Of a stretch of 6,434 nt of DNA, positions 6,092 to 6,434 are shown piece after piece. Made by a program: the position numbers and the translations under genes. The stretch's first letter is position 1. Each line of letters opens with the position of its first letter. The DNA is from Candidatus Nanopelagicales bacterium. Its GTDB lineage: Bacteria > Actinomycetota > Actinomycetes > S36-B12. Below the pieces are notes generated by a model that saw only the letters and a program-made list of their open reading frames with translations, had not been told where the DNA came from and did no database searches. Location: contig JALQSY010000098.1 in assembly GCA_023264215.1 (NCBI GenBank), forward strand, positions 1-6,434, given 5' to 3'.

Positions 6092-6152
6092 GAAAACGAC
6101 GCTTCGTGACACGACGGGCTGACCGTCACTGTCACAAAGCGTCGTTTTCTTT
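6092..6152. terminator. Strong, probably bidirectional intrinsic terminator
   Basis: The arms 6092-6111 and 6130-6149 are 20 nt each and complementary at 19 positions (one C-A mismatch, 6105/6136). The loop holds a further 5-bp stem, GACGG (6113-6117) with CCGTC (6123-6127). The arms start GAAAACGACG and end CGTCGTTTTC and are followed by TTT, so both strands give a hairpin ending in a U-rich run. It lies 21 nt after the rplI stop and 28 nt before the stop of the convergent gene, the right place for shared termination. Confidence 0.9.
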
Positions 6153-6177
6153 GGTCGGAACTCAGGACGCCAAAGGG

Positions 6178-6434
6178 CTACGGCCGTCCCATGAGGGTCG
6201 GTAGGTCGGCGATCAGTCCATCGGCGGCGGCCTCGATCATGGCGAGCACTTCAATGAACCCGTCGTGCGCGCCGAACCACGGATCGGGTACGTCGAGACG
6301 GGGGTCACCGGCCGGCACATCGCGGAGCGCAGGGTCGAAGGACCTGAACATCCTCACTCGCTCACGTGCAACCGGATCCGGTGCGAGCGCGGTGACCGTG
6401 GCGTAGTTGCCGGAGTCCATGGTGAGCAGTAGGT
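6178..6434 (-). CDS. Low-molecular-weight protein tyrosine phosphatase, C-terminal part (cut by window edge)
   Basis: This family dephosphorylates phosphotyrosine through a cysteine-phosphate intermediate. Reading is leftward; the frame is open to base 6434 (LLLTMDSGNYATV), so the ATG at 6418-6420 is internal and the gene continues beyond the window. About 85 residues are visible. The block LTMDSGNYATVTALAPDP matches the family's xxMDxxNxxxLxxLAP segment. RMFRSFDP precedes VPDPWFGAHDGF, the conserved general-acid loop (DPYYG or DPYFG in relatives), with the catalytic aspartate present and tryptophan where tyrosine is usual. The helix FIEVLAMIEAAADGLIADL closes the fold. The catalytic CxxxxCRS P-loop lies outside. 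It converges on rplI across the terminator. Substrate is unknown. Confidence 0.85.
   Translation of the reverse strand, partial: LLLTMDSGNYATVTALAPDPVARERVRMFRSFDPALRDVPAGDPRLDVPDPWFGAHDGFIEVLAMIEAAADGLIADLPTLMGRP

Noticed and set aside
1..6434. CRISPR arrays, insertion sequences, prophage, tRNA or rRNA genes
   Set aside because: I saw no regular spacer-repeat array, transposase or integrase motif, or tRNA/rRNA signature on either strand.

Overview
The window is a chromosomal replication-origin region of a high-GC actinobacterium (Actinomycetota). The evidence is strong GC bias at third codon positions, frequent GTG starts, actinobacterial-type DnaA, DnaN, RecF, DUF721/DciA, S6 and SSB proteins, and DnaA boxes of the TTGTCCACA/TTATCCACA type. 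I cannot assign an order with confidence. The cysteine-free S18 in the ribosomal operon recalls groups such as Micrococcales or Bifidobacteriales, but one protein does not settle it.

Layout. Bases 1-1221 hold dnaA, cut at its 5' end by the window edge. Bases 1222-1649 are non-coding and look like oriC. This stretch has two near-perfect DnaA boxes in the same orientation 43 bp apart, an inverted pair of weaker boxes, an A+T-richer patch that may be the unwinding element, and several short repeats. Bases 1650-4414 carry dnaN, recF and a DciA-type DUF721 gene, tightly packed (10-nt gap, then 8-nt overlap). Bases 4415-4560 are the rpsF leader, with three strong hairpins and an exact complement of the rpsF ribosome binding site. 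Bases 4561-6070 carry rpsF, ssb, rpsR and rplI. A 58-nt imperfect hairpin at 6092-6149 separates this operon from a convergent minus-strand gene at 6178-6434, the C-terminal part of a low-molecular-weight protein tyrosine phosphatase cut by the right edge.

How the genes work together. DnaA opens the origin, the DciA-like protein probably helps load the replicative helicase, DnaN is the sliding clamp, SSB coats exposed single strands, and RecF acts on gapped or stalled DNA. S6, S18 and L9 are ribosomal; S6 and S18 form a complex on the small subunit and are plausible regulators of their own mRNA.

No wholly unknown gene system is present. The points most worth a second look are: the absence of gyrB/gyrA after the DUF721 gene, so that two operons normally separated directly abut; the rpsF leader that can fold to hide its own ribosome binding site; the zinc-free S18; and the ordered repeats in oriC (a 43-bp spacing of a 9-mer plus DnaA box, a GTCAC-N6-GTCAC direct repeat, and twin dyads before dnaN).
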